The notes: a model not told the origin generated them from the sequence alone. Numbered from the stretch's first letter, positions 7,848-20,249 are shown. The stretch is DNA of 64,000 nucleotides from Onishia niordana (GCF_004798965.1 NZ_SDSD01000004.1:248001-312000); one strand, 5' to 3'. Made by a program: numbers and translations.

Positions 7848-9521
7848 CTAATGGTGCGGTCGCTGGCTGGCGTCGAGCATTTCCCGTGCGTGAGCCAGGG
7901 TGCGCTCGGAAAGGTTGACGCCGCCGAGCATGCGCGCCAATTCGCTGATGCGGCCCCCTTCATCGAGAAGCGCCATGCGGGTCTGGGTGTGATCGCGTTT
8001 GGCCTGCTTTTCGATATGCAGATGCTGGTGTGCCTGTGCGGCCACCTGAGGCAGGTGCGTCACTGTCATCACCTGGCCATTGGTGCCCAGGCGTTTGAGT
8101 AGCTGACCGACGATCTCGGCGGTAGCGCCGGAGATGCCCACGTCGACCTCGTCGAAGACCAGTGTGGGAATCGTCGAATGGCTGGCAGCCACCACCTGAA
8201 TGGCCAGACTGATGCGTGATAGCTCGCCGCCGGAGGCGACCTTGGCAAGCGCTCGCGACGGCTGCCCCGGGTTGGCGCTGATCAAGAACTGCACGCGGTC
8301 GAGGCCATCAGGTGCGGGATTGGTGCGCTCCTCGATGGCGACCTCGAAACGCGCCTTGCCCATGGCCAGAAAAGCCAGCTGAGCCTGCACTTCCTTGCCG
8401 AAGCGTTTGGCCGCCTTGTGGCGTGCCTCGCTGACCTCCTTGGCCTCTGCCCGCCACTGCTCACGCAGTGCTTCGACCTCGGCGGTGAGCGCTTCGATAT
8501 CGTGCTCGCCGCCATCCAGTCCCTCAAGCTCTTCGCGAAGGCGCTGGTGCAAAGCGGTTATTTCTTCGGGCATCACGTGGTGCTTGCGAGCGATGCGGTG
8601 CACTTCGCCGAGGCGGTTGTCGACCTGTGTCAGGCGTTCGGGGTCTAGCTCGGTGGCATCGGCAAAGCGGGCCAGCTCACGGGCTGCCTCTTCGATCTGA
8701 ATGCGGGCGCTGTCGAGCATGCCCAGCGCCTCGGCCAGGGCACCCTTTTCGCTGCCGGGTAGCGGCGAAAGATGGCTCATGGCCTGGTTGAGCAGCGTCA
8801 GGGCGCCGCCTTCGTCGTTCTCGCAGCATTCGCTGGCGAACTGGCTCTCGCGGAGGTGTTCTTCGGCATGGGCAAGGCGCTCCTGTTCGTCCTCGAGTTG
8901 GGCGAGCTCGCCCTCGGCCAATGCCAGTTGATCGAGTTCCTCGACCTGATAGCGCAGCAACTGGCGGCGGGCCTGAATCTCGTCGCCATCCTCGGCGAGC
9001 CGCTTCAGTTGCCGGCGGCTCGCTTGCCAGGCCTTGAACGTCTCGGCCAGCTGGGTCACGGCAGGGCGGTGGCCGGCGAAGTCGTCGAGTAGGCGCAGAT
9101 GGGTATCCTCGTTCAACAGCGCCTGATGGGCATGCTGGCCGTGGATCTCTATCAGATGCTCGCCGAGTGACTTCAGATCGGCGATGGTGGCCGGTTGGCC
9201 GTTGATCCAGGCCTTGGAGCGGCCGCTCCTGGTGATCACCCGACGCAGCAGGCAGTCATCGGCGGGAAGTTCACGGGACTCAAGCCAGTGGCTTGCGGCG
9301 GGTAGAGCGGCAATATCGAAACGCGCGCTCAGGTCGGCGCGTTCGGCCCCGTGGCGGACACTGCCGGTATCGGCACGTTCGCCGAGGCATAGCCCCAGGG
9401 CGCCGAGTAGGATCGACTTGCCGGCGCCAGTCTCGCCGGTGATGGCGGTCATGCCGCCCCGAAGCTCCAGGTCGAGTCGATCGACGATAGCAAAATCCTG
9501 AATGGCAAGCTGCACCAGCAT
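7848..9521 (-). CDS. recN: DNA repair protein RecN
   Basis: 557 aa, full length. SMC-like ATPase for double-strand-break repair: Walker A GETGAGKS at 29-36, long central coiled coil (about 160-370), C-terminal signature SGGELSRISLA and Walker B TLVFDEVDVGISG. GGGAGA precedes the ATG. A LexA-type box lies 50 bases upstream, matching the known strong SOS control of recN. Confidence 0.96.
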   Translation of the reverse strand: MLVQLAIQDFAIVDRLDLELRGGMTAITGETGAGKSILLGALGLCLGERADTGSVRHGAERADLSARFDIAALPAASHWLESRELPADDCLLRRVITRSGRSKAWINGQPATIADLKSLGEHLIEIHGQHAHQALLNEDTHLRLLDDFAGHRPAVTQLAETFKAWQASRRQLKRLAEDGDEIQARRQLLRYQVEELDQLALAEGELAQLEDEQERLAHAEEHLRESQFASECCENDEGGALTLLNQAMSHLSPLPGSEKGALAEALGMLDSARIQIEEAARELARFADATELDPERLTQVDNRLGEVHRIARKHHVMPEEITALHQRLREELEGLDGGEHDIEALTAEVEALREQWRAEAKEVSEARHKAAKRFGKEVQAQLAFLAMGKARFEVAIEERTNPAPDGLDRVQFLISANPGQPSRALAKVASGGELSRISLAIQVVAASHSTIPTLVFDEVDVGISGATAEIVGQLLKRLGTNGQVMTVTHLPQVAAQAHQHLHIEKQAKRDHTQTRMALLDEGGRISELARMLGGVNLSERTLAHAREMLDASQRPHH

Positions 9522-9570
9522 GGCTGTCTCCCGCCCGTGAAGGGTATGTCCCGCTGTTTCGCATCATGGT

Positions 9571-9586
9571 CTGTTCGTTTATACAG
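9571..9586 (-). promoter_or_regulatory. LexA (SOS) box of recN
   Basis: On the minus strand CTGTATAAACGAACAG, with both CTGT and ACAG half-sites at the consensus 16-bp spacing and an A/T-rich centre. It lies 50 bases upstream of the recN start, where LexA would cover the promoter. Confidence 0.8.
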
Positions 9587-9635
9587 TAGTCTAATCCCCG
9601 CTTCAATTGCCAACGCAAACGCCGTTACGCCATGC

Positions 9636-9664
9636 CTTGAGTTCGCGGTGACCATCCCCATATA
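9636..9664 (+). promoter_or_regulatory. Sigma-32 (heat-shock) promoter of grpE
   Basis: -35 element CTTGAGT (9636-9642), 13-base spacer, -10 element CCCCATATA (9656-9664). This is close to the sigma-32 consensus CTTGAAA / CCCCATNT and about 80 bases before grpE. Confidence 0.75.
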
Positions 9665-9742
9665 GGCGGGAGTTCACTCATAAGTTGACTCATTCAGCTG
9701 CCAGGGCGGCCGTTAGCCGCCTTCCGACGTCAGGAGATGCTC

Positions 9743-10333
9743 ATGGCTAAAGAACCTCAGACGCCATCACAGGAAGACGAGTCCGATCGCAGCACGCTCG
9801 AGACAGAAGTCCACGACACTGTCGAGACCATCGAGCGCGAGAGCGAGGCTGACGAGAACGCCGAGGCCGATATGTTGGCCGCGAAGGTCGAAGAGCTCGA
9901 AGAGAGCCTGCAAGAAGCCAAGGACCAGCAGCTGCGTGCTGCCGCCGAAGCGCAGAACGTGCGCCGCCGCGCCGAGCAGGACGTGGAGAAGGCGCGCAAG
10001 TTCGCGCTGGAAAAGTTCGTCAAGGAACTGCTACCGGTGATCGACAGCCTCGAGAAGGCGCTGGAAGCCATGGAAGATGGCGCCAGCGATACGCACCGCG
10101 AGGGCGTGTCGATGACGTTGAAGATGCAGCAGGACGTGCTTGCCAAGTTCGGTGTGGAGGCCGTCGACCCGGAGGGTGAGCCGTTTGACCCGCAGTATCA
10201 CGAGGCGCTGACCATGGTGCCGTCGCCCGATGTCGAGCCCAACTCCGTCATCGAGGTGATGCAGAAGGGCTATCTGCTCAATGGTCGCCTGGTGCGCCCG
10301 GCGATGGTGGTGGTCAGCCAGGCCGCGAACTGA
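9743..10333 (+). CDS. grpE: DnaK nucleotide-exchange factor GrpE
   Basis: 196 aa. The N-terminal ~60 residues are very acidic and probably disordered. A coiled-coil stalk (about 50-100, with [21 protein letters not shown]) and the C-terminal beta wing ([22 protein letters not shown]) follow. GrpE dimers release ADP from DnaK. AGGAG at 9732-9736 fits ATG 9743 (6-base gap) and would be too close to the ATG at 9737, which fixes the start. Confidence 0.95.
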   Translation: MAKEPQTPSQEDESDRSTLETEVHDTVETIERESEADENAEADMLAAKVEELEESLQEAKDQQLRAAAEAQNVRRRAEQDVEKARKFALEKFVKELLPVIDSLEKALEAMEDGASDTHREGVSMTLKMQQDVLAKFGVEAVDPEGEPFDPQYHEALTMVPSPDVEPNSVIEVMQKGYLLNGRLVRPAMVVVSQAAN

Positions 10334-10424
10334 GGTCAGGCAGGCGCATCCATTAGTGATGCGCCATTCATGCACGCCATCAACCGTGCATGACAGCAAT
10401 TCGGAAAACGTCGTTAAAAAAGGG

Positions 10425-10452
10425 CTTGAAAAGATGCCAGGGGCCCCCACAT
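10425..10452 (+). promoter_or_regulatory. Sigma-32 promoter of dnaK
   Basis: CTTGAAA (10425-10431), a 13-base spacer, and CCCCACAT (10445-10452): an exact -35 and near-exact -10 for sigma-32, 65 bases before dnaK. The spacer length equals that of the grpE promoter. Confidence 0.8.
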
Positions 10453-10516
10453 AGACGACAACCCCGCGGCATTCGCCGCGAGCAACGATTCAAAGCAACG
10501 ACTTCGAGGATTTCCT

Positions 10517-12442
<1,926 letters not shown>

Positions 12443-12469
12443 ACCACGACATCTGAATGACGGATGACG

Positions 12470-12498
12470 CCAGCGCGGGAGCCTGACTCCCGCGTTGG
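12470..12498 (+). terminator. Hairpin between dnaK and dnaJ
   Basis: CCAGCGCGGGAG (12470-12481) pairs with CTCCCGCGTTGG (12487-12498) with one G-T pair, then TGTTT. A partial terminator here would keep DnaJ below DnaK. Confidence 0.6.
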
Positions 12499-12534
12499 TG
12501 TTTCCGCACTGTCGCTACGGAGGCGGACAGACCC

Positions 12535-13674
12535 ATGTCCAAACGTGATTACTATGAAGTTCTGGGCATCGAGCGCGGGGCTGACCAGAAAGAGGTCAAG
12601 AAAGCCTATCGACGCCTCGCCCAGAAGTTTCACCCGGACCGCAATCCGGATGATGAGACCGCACAGCAGAAGTTTCAGGAAGTGTCCGAGGCCTATGAGG
12701 TCCTGAGCGATTCCGAGAAACGTGAAGCCTATGACCAGTTTGGTCATGCCGGTGTCGATGGCCAAGCCGGCGGCGGTGGCTTCGGCGGCGGCGGCGCTGG
12801 TGGCTTCAGCGATATCTTCGGCGATGTCTTCGGTGACATCTTCGGTGGCGGCGGTGGTCGGCGCCATCCGAATGCCCCGCAGCGTGGCTCCGACCTGCGC
12901 TATAACCTCGAGCTTGATCTTGAGGACGCGGTGGCCGGCACCTCGGTCGATATTCGCGTACCGCGCCACGTCGAGTGTGGCCGCTGTGACGGCGGCGGGG
13001 CCGAGCCCGGCTCCACCAAGGAGACCTGCCCGACCTGCGCCGGCCAAGGCCAGGTGCGCATGCAGCAGGGCTTCTTCGCCGTGCAACAGACGTGCCCGAC
13101 CTGTCATGGCAGCGGTCAGCAGATCAAGGTGCCGTGCCACGAGTGTCATGGCGAAGGGCGCGTACGCGAGACGCGTACCCTCTCGGTGAAGATTCCGGCC
13201 GGCGTCGATACCGGCGATCGCATTCGCCTCAATGCCGAGGGCGAATCCGGCATTAACGGTGGCCCGCCCGGGGATCTCTACGTGCAGGTGGCGATCAAGC
13301 CGCACAAGATCTTCCGTCGCGAGGGTCGCGATCTGCAGTGCGATGTGCCGATCAACTTCGTTGACGCCGCCCTGGGCGGTGAACTCGAGGTGCCGACGCT
13401 GAATGGCCGGGTCAAGCTGAAGATTCCCGCCGAGACCCAGACCGGCAGACTCTTCCGCATGCGCGGCAAGGGCGTCAAGCCGGTACGCGGCGGTCCTCCC
13501 GGCGACCTGCTGTGCAAGGTCGTACTGGAAACGCCGGTCAAGCTCAGCGATGAGCAGAAGGACTTGTTGCGTCAGTTCCAGGACAGCCTGGAAGGCAGCA
13601 AGAGTCATCACTCGCCGAAGAAGACCAGCTTCTTCGACGGCGTGAAGAAGTTCTTCGAGGACATGAAGCCGTAA
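12535..13674 (+). CDS. dnaJ: Hsp40 co-chaperone DnaJ
   Basis: 379 aa. J domain with H33-P-D35, which stimulates DnaK ATPase; Gly/Phe-rich linker (about 75-115); zinc domain with four CxxCxGxG-type repeats ([32 protein letters not shown]); two C-terminal substrate-binding domains. GGAGG stands before the ATG. It follows dnaK by 92 bases, separated by a hairpin. Confidence 0.97.
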   Translation: MSKRDYYEVLGIERGADQKEVKKAYRRLAQKFHPDRNPDDETAQQKFQEVSEAYEVLSDSEKREAYDQFGHAGVDGQAGGGGFGGGGAGGFSDIFGDVFGDIFGGGGGRRHPNAPQRGSDLRYNLELDLEDAVAGTSVDIRVPRHVECGRCDGGGAEPGSTKETCPTCAGQGQVRMQQGFFAVQQTCPTCHGSGQQIKVPCHECHGEGRVRETRTLSVKIPAGVDTGDRIRLNAEGESGINGGPPGDLYVQVAIKPHKIFRREGRDLQCDVPINFVDAALGGELEVPTLNGRVKLKIPAETQTGRLFRMRGKGVKPVRGGPPGDLLCKVVLETPVKLSDEQKDLLRQFQDSLEGSKSHHSPKKTSFFDGVKKFFEDMKP

Positions 13675-13698
13675 CGCGGCTTGCTTCCCCGAATGGTC

Positions 13699-13731
13699 AA
13701 GGCCCCGCGCTCCGCAAGGAGGCGGGGCCTT
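13699..13731 (+). terminator. Terminator of the dnaK-dnaJ unit
   Basis: AAGGCCCCGC (13699-13708) pairs with GCGGGGCCTT (13722-13731), a strong GC stem 25 bases after dnaJ, followed by GTTGTG rather than a pure T-run. Confidence 0.65.
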
Positions 13732-13959
13732 GTTGTGTCCGGCCTTACCTCAACAGGCGCCATGCGCCAGTGAAGTCGAGCGGGGCTGGCTGGTGTTATC
13801 TGATGTCGGTGCCGGGTCTCGATTGGCCATCAGTTGTCGCGTGGAGATGGGAATCATTCCAGTTTCCCGTGTACCATATCGCCTCGCTCGCCGGTGAGCC
13901 GCCTGCAAATGGCTCGATGCGGAACGCCTTTTTACTCGGATAGAACGACAAGGATACTC

Positions 13960-14856
13960 ATGGACGATGTCGCGGATCGGCCATTGGCCGGCATCCTGCT
14001 CAGGCTGCTATCGGGCCTTCTTTTCACCGGAATGATGGTGTGCGTCAAGGCGGTGAGCATTGATGTTCCGCTGGGGCAGACCGTGTTCTTCCGCTCGCTG
14101 TTTGCATTGCTGCCGATCGTTGTCTTCATGACATGGCGTCGGCAGTTCCCCGCGGCCCTGGCCACGCAGCGCCCGCTCGGGCATCTGCTGCGCTCGGGGC
14201 TGGGGGCGGCGGCGATGTTTGCCTCCTTCGCGGCCGTGGCACGGCTACCGGTGGCCGAGGCGACGCTGCTGGCGCAGCTGTCGCCGGTCGCCATGGCGGT
14301 CGGCGGGGTACTGCTGCTCGGCGAGCGGTTCTCCCTGCACCGGGCGGTGGCTCTGGCGCTGGTGCTTAGCGGGGTGTCAGTGCTGGTGGTGCCGGACCTG
14401 CAAGGCCCTCAGGAGGGTGCTCGTGTGCTGGGGTATCTGCTGGGCATCCTGGCGGCCTTGCTGACGGCGGGGGCGTTGATGACCGTGCGGCGGATTTCGC
14501 GTACCGAGACGGCGGCCTCCATCGCTTTCTACTTCGTGGTGGTCACGACGCTGGCGGGGCTCGCAACGCTGCCGCTGGGGTGGGTGGCCGTCTCGGGGGA
14601 GACGCTTGGCTTGCTGGTGTTGTCGGGGCTGTTTGGCGGCGCGGCGCACATCTGCATGACCCTGGCGCTGCGCTACGCCGAGGTCTCGCGTCTGGCGCCA
14701 TTCGAGTATGTGGCACTGATCTGGCCGGTGCTGGCGGATCTGTGGATATTCGGGCTGCCACTCACCAGCGGCTTCTTGCTGGCCCTGCCGCTGGTGTTGG
14801 GCGGTGCTGTGCTTGCGGGGTTCGAGGGACGGTTTAAACGGCTGCTTCGACGATGA
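13960..14856 (+). CDS. EamA/DMT-family transporter
   Basis: 298 aa with about ten hydrophobic helices in two EamA repeats (about 12-145 and 155-290), the 10-TMS drug/metabolite transporter fold of the inner membrane. The substrate cannot be told from sequence. AAGGA at 13950-13954 is 5 bases before ATG 13960; the longer frame back to 13834 adds a polar N-terminus not typical of the family. Its 3' end overlaps the convergent ABC ATPase gene by 23 bases. Confidence 0.8.
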   Translation: MDDVADRPLAGILLRLLSGLLFTGMMVCVKAVSIDVPLGQTVFFRSLFALLPIVVFMTWRRQFPAALATQRPLGHLLRSGLGAAAMFASFAAVARLPVAEATLLAQLSPVAMAVGGVLLLGERFSLHRAVALALVLSGVSVLVVPDLQGPQEGARVLGYLLGILAALLTAGALMTVRRISRTETAASIAFYFVVVTTLAGLATLPLGWVAVSGETLGLLVLSGLFGGAAHICMTLALRYAEVSRLAPFEYVALIWPVLADLWIFGLPLTSGFLLALPLVLGGAVLAGFEGRFKRLLRR

Positions 14857-15583
14857 GCTGTGGACGCCCCATAGAGCAAGGCTCGATGCGGGCGTCAACC
14901 TGAAAGACGTGGCGCAGCAGTGTCGGGGTCACCACCTGCTCGGTGGTGCCGCAGGCCACCAGCTGACCGCTTTCGAGCACCATGGCCTGGTCGGTGAAGC
15001 GCAGCGCATGGCCGATGTCATGCAGCGAGGCGATGATCAGCATCTCCCGCTCGCGGGCCAGTCGCCGCAGGATGCCGAGCAGGCTGATCTGGCGATGCAG
15101 GTCCAGCGCCGAGGTCGGCTCATCGAGGAGCAGGATCTCCGGGGCCTGAACCAGCGCTTGAGCCGCGCTCACTAGCTGTCGCTGTCCTCCACTGAGATCA
15201 CTGATATCACGCTCGCCCAGTGACGCAATGCCCAGGTCGTTAAGGGAGCGGTCGACTTCATGCAGATCGTCGGGCTGCACCTTCAGGCTGCGGCCCTGCA
15301 TGCGCGCCAACAGCACCGATTCGTACACCGTCAGTACTGCGCTGGACCCGGTCTCCTGGGGCATGTAGGCCACCGGGCGCTCGCGGGTGGTGCCCTCGAT
15401 ACGGACTTCGCCACCGCCCTTGAGCAGCCCGAGGATGCGCCGGAATAGGGTCGACTTGCCGGCCGCATTGGGTCCGAGCAGGGACACGATCTGGCCGCCG
15501 GCGAAGGTTGGCGTGGTGATCTCTGAGAGGATCTGGCGCCGGCCGTAGTGGGCCGAAAGGCGATCTAGCGTGAGCGTTACCAT
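14834..15583 (-). CDS. Iron-siderophore-type ABC transporter, ATP-binding protein
   Basis: 249 aa, FepC/FhuC-like. Walker A GPNAAGKST near 38-46, signature LSGGQRQLV, Walker B ILLLDEPTSALD and H-loop SLHDIGHAL. It powers the FecCD-type permease encoded just upstream. The start at 15583 overlaps the permease stop by 7 bases (translational coupling); the long open frame upstream in this phase is a shadow of the permease. Last gene of the three-gene unit. Confidence 0.92.
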   Translation of the reverse strand: MVTLTLDRLSAHYGRRQILSEITTPTFAGGQIVSLLGPNAAGKSTLFRRILGLLKGGGEVRIEGTTRERPVAYMPQETGSSAVLTVYESVLLARMQGRSLKVQPDDLHEVDRSLNDLGIASLGERDISDLSGGQRQLVSAAQALVQAPEILLLDEPTSALDLHRQISLLGILRRLAREREMLIIASLHDIGHALRFTDQAMVLESGQLVACGTTEQVVTPTLLRHVFQVDARIEPCSMGRPQLIVEAAV

Positions 15584-16647
15584 GAAGCCTTCTTGTGGCT
15601 GAGCACGAGGAACAGGAAGAACGGAATGCCCACCAGCGAGGTGATGATGCCGATGGGAATGATGGTGCCGGGCAGGATGATCTTCGACAGCACTGAACCC
15701 ACGGAGAGGATCAGGGCGCCGCAGAGCGCTGAGCCAGGCAGGAAGAAACGCTGATCTTCCCCTAGTAGCAGGCGGGCGATATGCGGCCCGACCAGGCCGA
15801 TGAAACCGATGGTGCCGACGAAGGCGACCGAGATGGCGGCCAGCAGCGAGACCAGCACCAGCACTTCCAGGCGCAGTGCGCGGGGGTTGATGCCTAGGCT
15901 CTCGGCCTTGGCGTCGCCCAGGCGCATGGCGGTCAGTGCCCAGCCACGACGCGCCAGCAGGGGCAGAATGAAGGCCAGCACGCCGAGGGCGATCCACAGC
16001 TTGGGCCAGGTGGCCTTGGTCAGGCTGCCCATGGTCCAGAACACCACCGCGGATACCGCCTGCTGGCTGGCGAAGAACTGAATCAGCGCCATCAGCGAGT
16101 TGAAGATGAACACCATGGCGATGCCGAGCAGCACGATGGTCTCGATCGTCACCCCGCGTCGCATGCTCAGCAGGTGAATGGCGCCGGCGGTCAGCATGGC
16201 CATGACGAAGGCATTGATCGGGATGATGTAGTCGACCGCAGCGGGCACCAGCGACACGCCGAAGGCGAGCGCCAGCGCGGCGCCAAAGCTTGCTCCGGCC
16301 GAAATGCCCAGCGTGAAGGGGCTGGCCAGCGGGTTGCTGAGGATGGTCTGCATCTGGGCGCCGGCGATCGACAGGCTGGCACCGACGACCAGCGCCATCA
16401 GCGCGACCGGCATACGAATTTCCCACAGGATCACTTTGACCGAGGGGCTGACGTTATCCGGCGTCAGCAGGGCGGTGATCACTTCCCCCAGCCCATAGCG
16501 TGCAGGCCCGAGCGCTAGATCGACACACAGGCTCAGGCCCAGCGCCAGGGTGAGGGCGGCGAGAATCAGCTGTCGCCTGGTCACCAGAGAGCGATAGAAC
16601 TCGCCCTCTCGTGCGGTGGCGGTGCTGACGGTGGTATCACTGCTCAT
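15577..16647 (-). CDS. FecCD-family iron-siderophore ABC permease
   Basis: 356 aa, about ten membrane helices. Family marks: IRMPVALMALVVGASLSIAG, NPLASPFTLGISAGASFGAALA, GTIGFIGLVGPHIARLLLG (coupling region to the ATPase). It acts as a homodimeric channel for ferric siderophore, heme or cobalamin; the neighbouring binding protein suggests iron-siderophore. It overlaps the binding-protein gene end by 11 bases and the ATPase start by 7. Confidence 0.92.
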   Translation of the reverse strand: MSSDTTVSTATAREGEFYRSLVTRRQLILAALTLALGLSLCVDLALGPARYGLGEVITALLTPDNVSPSVKVILWEIRMPVALMALVVGASLSIAGAQMQTILSNPLASPFTLGISAGASFGAALALAFGVSLVPAAVDYIIPINAFVMAMLTAGAIHLLSMRRGVTIETIVLLGIAMVFIFNSLMALIQFFASQQAVSAVVFWTMGSLTKATWPKLWIALGVLAFILPLLARRGWALTAMRLGDAKAESLGINPRALRLEVLVLVSLLAAISVAFVGTIGFIGLVGPHIARLLLGEDQRFFLPGSALCGALILSVGSVLSKIILPGTIIPIGIITSLVGIPFFLFLVLSHKKASW

Positions 16648-17764
16648 TCAAGGAGGTCCAGTATCCGGGTTGGTAATCGACCGGCAGGAAACGCTCGTGG
16701 AGGGTCTCAAGCGTCTCCTCGGGGTCCAGATCCTGGAACAGCTCCGGGTGCAGCCATTTGGCGAGGCGCTGCACGGCAACGAAGTAATAGGGGCTGTTGT
16801 AGAACTGGTGCCAGATGGCGTGGAAGTTGCCAGTCTCGACGGCGTTGATGCCGGTCATGGCGGTGCGCTCGGTCAGTCCCTCAAGTTTTTCCCGGGCCGT
16901 TTCCATATCGGCGCCCGGCCCCACGCCTACCCAGTCGCCGCCTGGCACGTAGGCATCCCAGTTGCCGCCGGTGACCACGACGTGGTCGGGGTTGGCGGCG
17001 ATGATCTGCTCGGGATTGAGGTTGCCGAAGGTGTTGGGAATGATGTCGGCGGCGATGTTTTCGCCCCCTGCGAGTTCGACATACTCACCGAAATTGGCCG
17101 GCCCGAAGCTCATGCAGCAGTCCTCGGAATAGCCACCGGCACGGTCAATGAAAACCTTGGGGCGCTCAGGGTCGGCAGCCTCGATGGTATCGGTAACGCG
17201 GGCCATTTGCGCTTCGGCGAAGTCGATGAAGGCCTGGGCCTTTTCTTCCTCGCCCAGCAGGCGGCCCATCAGGCGCATGGAAGGGATGGTGTTCTGGAGC
17301 GGGTCCTCGCGGAAGTCCACGTAGACGATGGGAATGCCGAGCTGGTCCAGCTTTTCGTCGTAGGCGGCATCTTCGGTTGCCGCCTTGGCCTCGAGGTTCA
17401 TCAGCACCACGTCAGGCGTGAGCGCTGCGGCCTGCTCAACGTCGAAGGTGCCGTCCTTGAAGCCACCGAAGGTCGGGATGTCTTCCATTTCGGGGAACTT
17501 GGCCGCGTAGCTCGCGTAGTTGTCTGGGTCAGCCTGGGAGAAGTCCTTGCGCCAGCCGACGACGTGTTCGAAGGGGGCGTCGGATTCCAGCGCTCCCAGC
17601 AGATAGATCTGACGGCCTTCACCCAAGATCATGCGCTCAACGGGCGCCTCAATGGTGACCTCGCGGTCGGCAATGTCCGTCACGGTGATGGTGTCGGCCT
17701 GTGCGGCCATGCAGCTGAGTGCAATGGCCGAGCCACCGACGGCCTTGAGCAGAGAGGTATGCAT
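16637..17764 (-). CDS. Periplasmic iron-siderophore-type binding protein
   Basis: 375 aa. Signal peptide (MHTSLLKAVGGSAIALSCMAAQA). Class III (FepB/BtuF-like) binding fold: ITVTDIADREVTIEAPVERMI at the mature start, LTPDVVLMN, and NPDHVVVTGG in the second lobe. The first gene of the importer operon, so it sets ligand specificity; it is longer than classical FepB. ATG 17764 was chosen because the signal peptide begins there; the frame extends 39 codons further up without support. Confidence 0.88.
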   Translation of the reverse strand: MHTSLLKAVGGSAIALSCMAAQADTITVTDIADREVTIEAPVERMILGEGRQIYLLGALESDAPFEHVVGWRKDFSQADPDNYASYAAKFPEMEDIPTFGGFKDGTFDVEQAAALTPDVVLMNLEAKAATEDAAYDEKLDQLGIPIVYVDFREDPLQNTIPSMRLMGRLLGEEEKAQAFIDFAEAQMARVTDTIEAADPERPKVFIDRAGGYSEDCCMSFGPANFGEYVELAGGENIAADIIPNTFGNLNPEQIIAANPDHVVVTGGNWDAYVPGGDWVGVGPGADMETAREKLEGLTERTAMTGINAVETGNFHAIWHQFYNSPYYFVAVQRLAKWLHPELFQDLDPEETLETLHERFLPVDYQPGYWTSLNEQ

Positions 17765-17839
17765 GTGTGGATGTCTTTCTCGTTGAAGGGTCATGTCACA
17801 ATCCGATAGCAGGGATACTAACGGATTTAGTTGTCTTTT

Positions 17840-17858
17840 ACGTATGATTCTTATTTGC
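17840..17858 (-). promoter_or_regulatory. Possible Fur box of the iron importer
   Basis: On the minus strand GCAAATAAGAATCATACGT matches 11 of 19 positions of the Fur consensus GATAATGATAATCATTATC, including the central AATCAT. It sits about 75 bases before the binding-protein start, inside an unusually A/T-rich stretch between the divergent genes. The match is partial. Confidence 0.35.
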
Positions 17859-17990
17859 GGATGCCGCGCAGTATGGCGCAATACCGTCTGTCGCGTCCAG
17901 ATGTCAAGGCAGTCCCTCTGCCAGGGGTGGCGCTACCAGGGCGCGCCGTCATAGGCTATGAATTCATGACCGACACATACGGAGCCCGTT

Positions 17991-18272
17991 ATGCCCATCT
18001 CACGTGCCGAGATCCCCACAGAGTCCGGCAGCAAGTTGATCAATCGCCTTTGCAAGCACTGGGCGCACAAGTTCGAGGTCGAGCATGGTGAGGGGAATGG
18101 CCGCGTTCAGTTCGAAACGGGCACCTGCCTGATGAAAGCGGAACAAGAGTGCCTAGTGGTGGCCATCGAGGCCTTGGACGTAGACGCCCTCGACAGCCTC
18201 GAGGGTGTGGTGGCGAGCCACCTGGAGCGCATGGCCGGCGATGAGGCGCTGACAATCGTCTGGGAGAATTGA
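17991..18272 (+). CDS. DUF2218 domain protein
   Basis: 93 aa, covering the whole DUF2218 family: SKLINRLCKHWAHKFEVE, then GRVQFETGTCLM-A, and a helix LDSLEGVVASHLERMA. The family is small and cytosolic with no assigned reaction; one Cys and several His in RLCKHWAHK hint at metal binding (inference). GGAG lies before the ATG. It is divergent from the siderophore importer, and proteins of this family are often encoded near iron-uptake genes, so an iron-linked role is plausible but unproven. Confidence 0.75.
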   Translation: MPISRAEIPTESGSKLINRLCKHWAHKFEVEHGEGNGRVQFETGTCLMKAEQECLVVAIEALDVDALDSLEGVVASHLERMAGDEALTIVWEN

Positions 18273-18282
18273 CTCGCACCGC

Positions 18283-19218
18283 GTGGTAATACTCAAGGCT
18301 CATCTTGGCCTGCTGCTGTGGGCGCTGCTGGTAGGGCTTTCCTTCCCGGCCGTAGGGCTTGTCGATAATGCCTTGCCCCCGATGCTGCTGACCGCGCTGC
18401 GCTTTTCGGTTGCGTCCCTTGCGCTCTGGACGCTGGCGCGCCGCGCCCCCGACCGCTGGCCCGAAGGAGTGGCGTGGCTTTTGTATGCCGCGATGGGGCT
18501 GTGCCTCGCCGGCTTCTTCGCGTCCATGTTCTGGGCGGCGAGCCATACAACGGCGCTCGCCATGGCCACGCTGTTCGTCAGCGTGCCGCTGCTGGCCTTC
18601 CTGCTGGGCCTCGCCGCCGGGCTCGAGCGCCGCAGCTGGCGGTTGCCACTGATCCTTTCGATGGGCGCCTTGGGTGCCATTATGCTGGCGATCGTCGAGG
18701 CCAGTGGCCGCGCTAACGCTAACGCCGCAGGAAGCACTGACCTTGGTTTCGGGGCCGGCGAGGCGGTATTTCTTCTTGGGTGCCTGGCAAGTGCGCTCTA
18801 CCCGGTGCTGTCCAAATGGGGGTTGTCCCGAGGGTTGCTGTCGGCATCGGCGGCGGTACGTACCTTCTGGAGCCTGTTGCTGGGCGGGCTATTGATCGGT
18901 GTTCTGGGGCTTGTCCTAGAGCCCGCCGCGGCGCTCGCCCAGATGCGTCTTCGGGACGGCCTGGTAGTGCTTTACCTGGGGCTCTTCTCCAGTGCGCTGA
19001 CCTTTTGGTTGCAGCAGCGGGCGACGGCGGTGCTGACGCCTGGAGCGGTGACGGCCTATGGCTATCTGGTGCCCTTCGTGTCGATGCTGCTGCTCTTCGT
19101 GCAGGTGCCTGGCCGTATCGGCTGGGGGTGGCTGCCTGGCAGTGTGCTGGTGCTTTTGGCCATGGTTTTGTTGTGGCGCGATGACGCTCGCCGCCGGCAG
19201 GCGAAGAGAGCCCGCTGA
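18283..19218 (+). CDS. EamA/DMT-family transporter
   Basis: 311 aa, ten predicted helices in two EamA repeats; conserved parts include TALRFSVASLALW and the C-terminal AVTAYGYLVPFVSMLLLF. An inner-membrane exporter of unknown substrate. It starts at a GTG 10 bases after the DUF2218 stop, so the two are probably co-transcribed, and siderophore or metabolite efflux linked to the importer is possible. It is not closely alike to the exporter at 13960. Confidence 0.8.
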   Translation: MVILKAHLGLLLWALLVGLSFPAVGLVDNALPPMLLTALRFSVASLALWTLARRAPDRWPEGVAWLLYAAMGLCLAGFFASMFWAASHTTALAMATLFVSVPLLAFLLGLAAGLERRSWRLPLILSMGALGAIMLAIVEASGRANANAAGSTDLGFGAGEAVFLLGCLASALYPVLSKWGLSRGLLSASAAVRTFWSLLLGGLLIGVLGLVLEPAAALAQMRLRDGLVVLYLGLFSSALTFWLQQRATAVLTPGAVTAYGYLVPFVSMLLLFVQVPGRIGWGWLPGSVLVLLAMVLLWRDDARRRQAKRAR

Positions 19219-19230
19219 TCCCAGGCGTAG

Positions 19231-20151
<921 letters not shown>

Positions 20152-20249
20152 TGCAGCCCGGCCGGCACATCGGGTCCATTGGACTAAAGGGCTAGCTGGC
20201 GAGCGCCAATTCCGGTAACATAGATCAAATTTTTTGGCCGGGCGATGTT

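Noticed and set aside
14834..16426. 530-codon minus-strand frame that looks like a fusion protein ending in an ABC ATPase
   Set aside because: Only the part from 15583 downward is the ATPase; the rest is an out-of-frame reading of the FecCD permease gene.
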